This document shows, one piece after another, positions 5,232-7,362 of a stretch of 7,362 nucleotides of DNA (positions are counted from its first letter, which is position 1; each line of letters starts with the position of its first letter). Below the pieces are notes generated by a model, which saw only the letters and a list, made by a program, of their open reading frames with translations, did no database searches and was not told the origin of the DNA. Source of the stretch: DATMBL01 sp050735975 (GTDB taxonomy: Bacteria > Desulfobacterota > Binatia > UBA9968). The stretch covers positions 1 to 7,362 of the forward strand of contig JBOHVS010000395.1 of assembly GCA_050735975.1 (NCBI GenBank), in the 5' to 3' direction. Made by a program: the position numbers and the translations under genes.

Positions 5232-6233
5232 CTACCGGCAGAGCGGAATGACGCGCCGCCCCCAGGCTTCCATCGTTTCGTTGAAGATCGCATTGGGCGG
5301 CGTCAGAAGCAGCCGTTTCACACCGGCGGCCTCGAGGCTCTTCACGCGCGCGGCACATTCCTCCGCCGTGCCGGCGATCGTGAAGCGCTGGATCAGGTAA
5401 TCGGTCACGTAGTTTGGGTCCACGCGTTCCTCGATGGGCTTGGAGATGTCGAAGTTCTCCATGAACTTTTTAACCCCCGCCAGCTCTTCTTCGGGAACCG
5501 TTTCATACGTAAAACGGAAGTTGTGATGCGCGCGGTTGGCCAGGCGCGAGCGCACGCGTTTGCGCGCCTGATCGCCGTCATCATCGACGCAGATCATGCC
5601 CGCGGGCATGAGGTCGATCTCCGCCGGGCTTCGCCCGGCCTCGTTTGCTCCCTCAGCAACTCGCGTTTTGGACCACTGCAGAACCCGAGGATCAAAGCCG
5701 GTGCCGAGGATGACTCCGTCACAGACTCGGCCGGCAACTCTCAAGGTCCGCGGGCCTTCCGCGGAGATGTAGATCGGCACCGGTCGTTTGCCGGCTTTGA
5801 GGGTGACCGTGCCCGCGGCGCGCTCCTTTCCTTTCGGGACGGTGATGCCTCGATCATGCAAAAGATCGCGGATGTGTCTCAGTCCTTGTTCGAAATCGGC
5901 GAGTCGCGTGGCCGTTCGTCCCAAGCTGTAGACGGGACCGTCCCCTGTGCCCATGCCGATAATAGCGCGACCGTCGGATATTTCATTCAGGGTGGCAAAG
6001 GAGTTGGCCGTGATTGTCGGGTCGCGGTAGACCATGTTGGTAACCGCCGTGCCCAAGCGAATTTTTTTCGCGTTGACGGCGCACATCGCCATCACCTGGT
6101 AACAATCGACGTTGTTCATATGACTGTCGGCAAAAAAAACGGCTTCGAATCCGAGGCTCTCGGCCAGGCGCGCGCGGTCAATTGATTCCTTGATGCTTCG
6201 AGCCGATCCATGGAGGCAGAAATTCATCGCCAT
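5232..6233 (-). CDS. LLM-class flavin- or F420-dependent oxidoreductase (luciferase-like monooxygenase superfamily)
   Basis: 333 residues, a full-length TIM-barrel enzyme of the bacterial luciferase/methylene-H4MPT reductase superfamily, expected to be cytosolic. Hallmarks in order: an early helix LAESLGFEAVFFADSH (24-38), IRLGTAVTNMVYRDP (58-72), LNEISDGRAIIGMGTGDG (82-99), the mid-barrel PVPIYISAEGPRTLRVAGRVCDGVILG (about 151-177), and a C-terminal FTIAGTAEECAARVKSLEAAGVKRLLL typical of the F420-type subgroup. Those glycine-rich strings bind the flavin or F420 phosphate in relatives. FMNH2 versus F420H2 cannot be decided from the sequence. Members act on very diverse substrates, so no reaction is assigned. 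The first ATG at 6233 is supported by AAGGAG 8 bases upstream; a second ATG two codons later is less well placed. It follows the MFS gene by 53 bases on the same strand, consistent with one transcript. Confidence 0.94.
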   Translation of the reverse strand: MAMNFCLHGSARSIKESIDRARLAESLGFEAVFFADSHMNNVDCYQVMAMCAVNAKKIRLGTAVTNMVYRDPTITANSFATLNEISDGRAIIGMGTGDGPVYSLGRTATRLADFEQGLRHIRDLLHDRGITVPKGKERAAGTVTLKAGKRPVPIYISAEGPRTLRVAGRVCDGVILGTGFDPRVLQWSKTRVAEGANEAGRSPAEIDLMPAGMICVDDDGDQARKRVRSRLANRAHHNFRFTYETVPEEELAGVKKFMENFDISKPIEERVDPNYVTDYLIQRFTIAGTAEECAARVKSLEAAGVKRLLLTPPNAIFNETMEAWGRRVIPLCR

Positions 6234-6241
6234 GTTTTCAA

Positions 6242-6247
6242 CTCCTT
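6242..6247 (-). promoter_or_regulatory. Shine-Dalgarno site of the LLM oxidoreductase gene
   Basis: AAGGAG on the minus strand, 8 bases before the ATG at 6233. The spacing favours this ATG over the one at 6227. Confidence 0.75.
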
Positions 6248-6286
6248 AACAGACCGTTCCAAAAGGCTCAACGAAGCAAGCGCCCC

Positions 6287-7362
6287 TTATCGCCGGCCAG
6301 ATTCGTGCGGTTGCCGTGCTTGCCATTTGAGGCACGCGTGTATCGAAAGACCGGAAACGGCGAAGCAAACAAGGCACAGCGCGAAGGCCCAGGCATAGGA
6401 GCCGGTGACGTCAAAGAGGTAACCGCCGATCCATGCGCCGAATGCGCTCCCCAAACCGAAGCCGATCTCGAGGAAGCCGAAGATGAGACCCACCTTACGC
6501 CCCGAGAAGATGTCGGCGATCACCGCCCCATAAGTGGGGTTGCCGGCGCTGTGGCCGATGCTGTAAAGCACTGCTGTGAGATAGGCAAACCACACGGGCG
6601 CGCCCGCGGGAGTCGCGATCAAACAACAAACCCCCAAAAGGGTAACAGTGGTCGAGACTGCATAAGCCCTGTCTCGTCCCAAACGGTCGGAGACCAAACC
6701 CCAGATTACAGTGCCGCCGAGGCGCACGAAGCCGATGAGTCCGGCGATGAATGCGGCAAGCAGTTTATCGTAACCCGCGGAAACATAGTGCGCCACCACA
6801 TGCGTGTTGATCATGAATACTGCTGTTCCGAGCGCAAGATGGCCGACGGTAATGGACCAGAAGGGAAATGAAAGCACTGCGTCACGTAAGGTCCAGTCGT
6901 GATTTCCACGCCTGGTCTTCGAATGCCTGACGGGATTCTCGGACGGTGGGTCGCTATCACCGTCCGGAAGTTGCCCGACTTGTTGCGGATCACGCCGTTG
7001 CAGAAGCGCGTTCGCCGGAACCACGGCGATCAGGATCAGGGCTGCGGTAACCGCGAAGGTCGAGCGCCAACCGATTCTATCGATAAGAACCTGCGTCAGC
7101 GGAACCATGACCAGCGCGCCCAAGCCCTGGCCCATGCTCGCGATACCGATGGCCGTGGCGCGCCGGCGCACGAACCAATATGAGATAAGCGCGTTATGGC
7201 CGACGAACCCGAGTGCTCCCTGACCTAAAGCTGTGATCAAGCCATAGGAGAAATAAAGGCTCCATAAGGAATTAGCGAAGCTTGAAAGCAGGAGTCCGGC
7301 GCCGACGAGCGCGCCGCCGACGGGCATCAGCACGCGCGGCCCCATGCGATCGAAGGCCAGAC
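6287..7362 (-). CDS. Major facilitator superfamily transporter (MCT/oxalate-formate antiporter-like), N-terminus beyond window
   Basis: Inner-membrane secondary transporter, probably for a small organic anion or metabolite. The frame is open through the right edge, and 358 residues are visible. The methionine at 7345 is not the start: the codons before it read LAFDR and continue into MGPRVL, which is the DRxGxR loop motif between helices 2 and 3. Only the first two helices and the start codon are therefore missing. About ten hydrophobic segments follow. After helix 4 comes WFVRRRATAIGIASMGQGLG, the helix-5 signature seen in the MCT/OFA branch. A long charged central loop (about 6870-7010) lies between the two six-helix halves. 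The second half repeats the loop motif as GLVSDRLGRDRAYA. The gene ends with a hydrophilic tail. Substrate is unknown; the LLM enzyme just downstream suggests the transported compound may be its substrate or product, which is inference from proximity only. Confidence 0.92.
   Translation of the reverse strand, partial: LAFDRMGPRVLMPVGGALVGAGLLLSSFANSLWSLYFSYGLITALGQGALGFVGHNALISYWFVRRRATAIGIASMGQGLGALVMVPLTQVLIDRIGWRSTFAVTAALILIAVVPANALLQRRDPQQVGQLPDGDSDPPSENPVRHSKTRRGNHDWTLRDAVLSFPFWSITVGHLALGTAVFMINTHVVAHYVSAGYDKLLAAFIAGLIGFVRLGGTVIWGLVSDRLGRDRAYAVSTTVTLLGVCCLIATPAGAPVWFAYLTAVLYSIGHSAGNPTYGAVIADIFSGRKVGLIFGFLEIGFGLGSAFGAWIGGYLFDVTGSYAWAFALCLVCFAVSGLSIHACLKWQARQPHESGRR

Noticed and set aside
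5523..6185. Long plus-strand open frame (220 codons) opposite the LLM gene
   Set aside because: Antisense shadow of a full-length enzyme gene with clear family motifs. No Shine-Dalgarno site or domain was seen.
6305..6871. Plus-strand open frame (188 codons) opposite the MFS gene
   Set aside because: Antisense to transmembrane coding sequence. Its charged, low-complexity composition is what the complement of hydrophobic codons gives.

Overview
This window comes from a bacterium with moderately high GC content. It looks Gram-negative, because it encodes a tripartite RND efflux system (which needs an outer membrane), a probable lipoprotein and a signal-peptide FKBP. The mix of genes, together with a hexamer-based CTCAACC-type intergenic repeat, is reminiscent of uncultured soil or groundwater deltaproteobacterial-type genomes. 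That placement is a weak inference. Every gene I can support lies on the minus strand, so biological order runs from the right edge of the window to the left. Both edge genes are cut by the window.

Right part (7362 to 5232): the C-terminal three quarters of a major facilitator transporter, then after 53 bases a luciferase-like (LLM) flavin- or F420-dependent oxidoreductase with its own Shine-Dalgarno site. Together they look like a small uptake-plus-oxidoreduction unit for an unidentified compound.

Middle part (5231 to 4029): a 272-base gap holds an imperfect inverted repeat of about 190 bases built from degenerate CTNANC/GNTNAG hexamers. A candidate promoter and a near-perfect Shine-Dalgarno site follow. 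Next comes a SlyD-type FKBP peptidyl-prolyl isomerase that carries a signal peptide, and then a tiny probable lipoprotein of 72 residues.

Left part (about 4000 to 1): an efflux locus in the order tetR-type repressor, small uncharacterised conserved-looking protein, periplasmic adaptor (MFP/HlyD family) and RND inner-membrane pump (first 497 residues only). The last three genes are separated by 2 and 3 bases, a clear operon with likely translational coupling. A 10+10 bp palindrome sits exactly at the tetR start. A different 7+7 bp palindrome overlaps a good -10 box in front of the small gene. The locus therefore appears to have two control points: autorepression of the regulator and a separately regulated promoter for the pump genes. 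The outer-membrane channel gene is not in the window; it could lie to the left, past the RND gene.

I found no RNA genes, CRISPR arrays, insertion sequences or phage genes. The most unusual items are the small protein of unknown function inside the efflux operon, the two-palindrome regulatory layout, and the hexamer inverted repeat.
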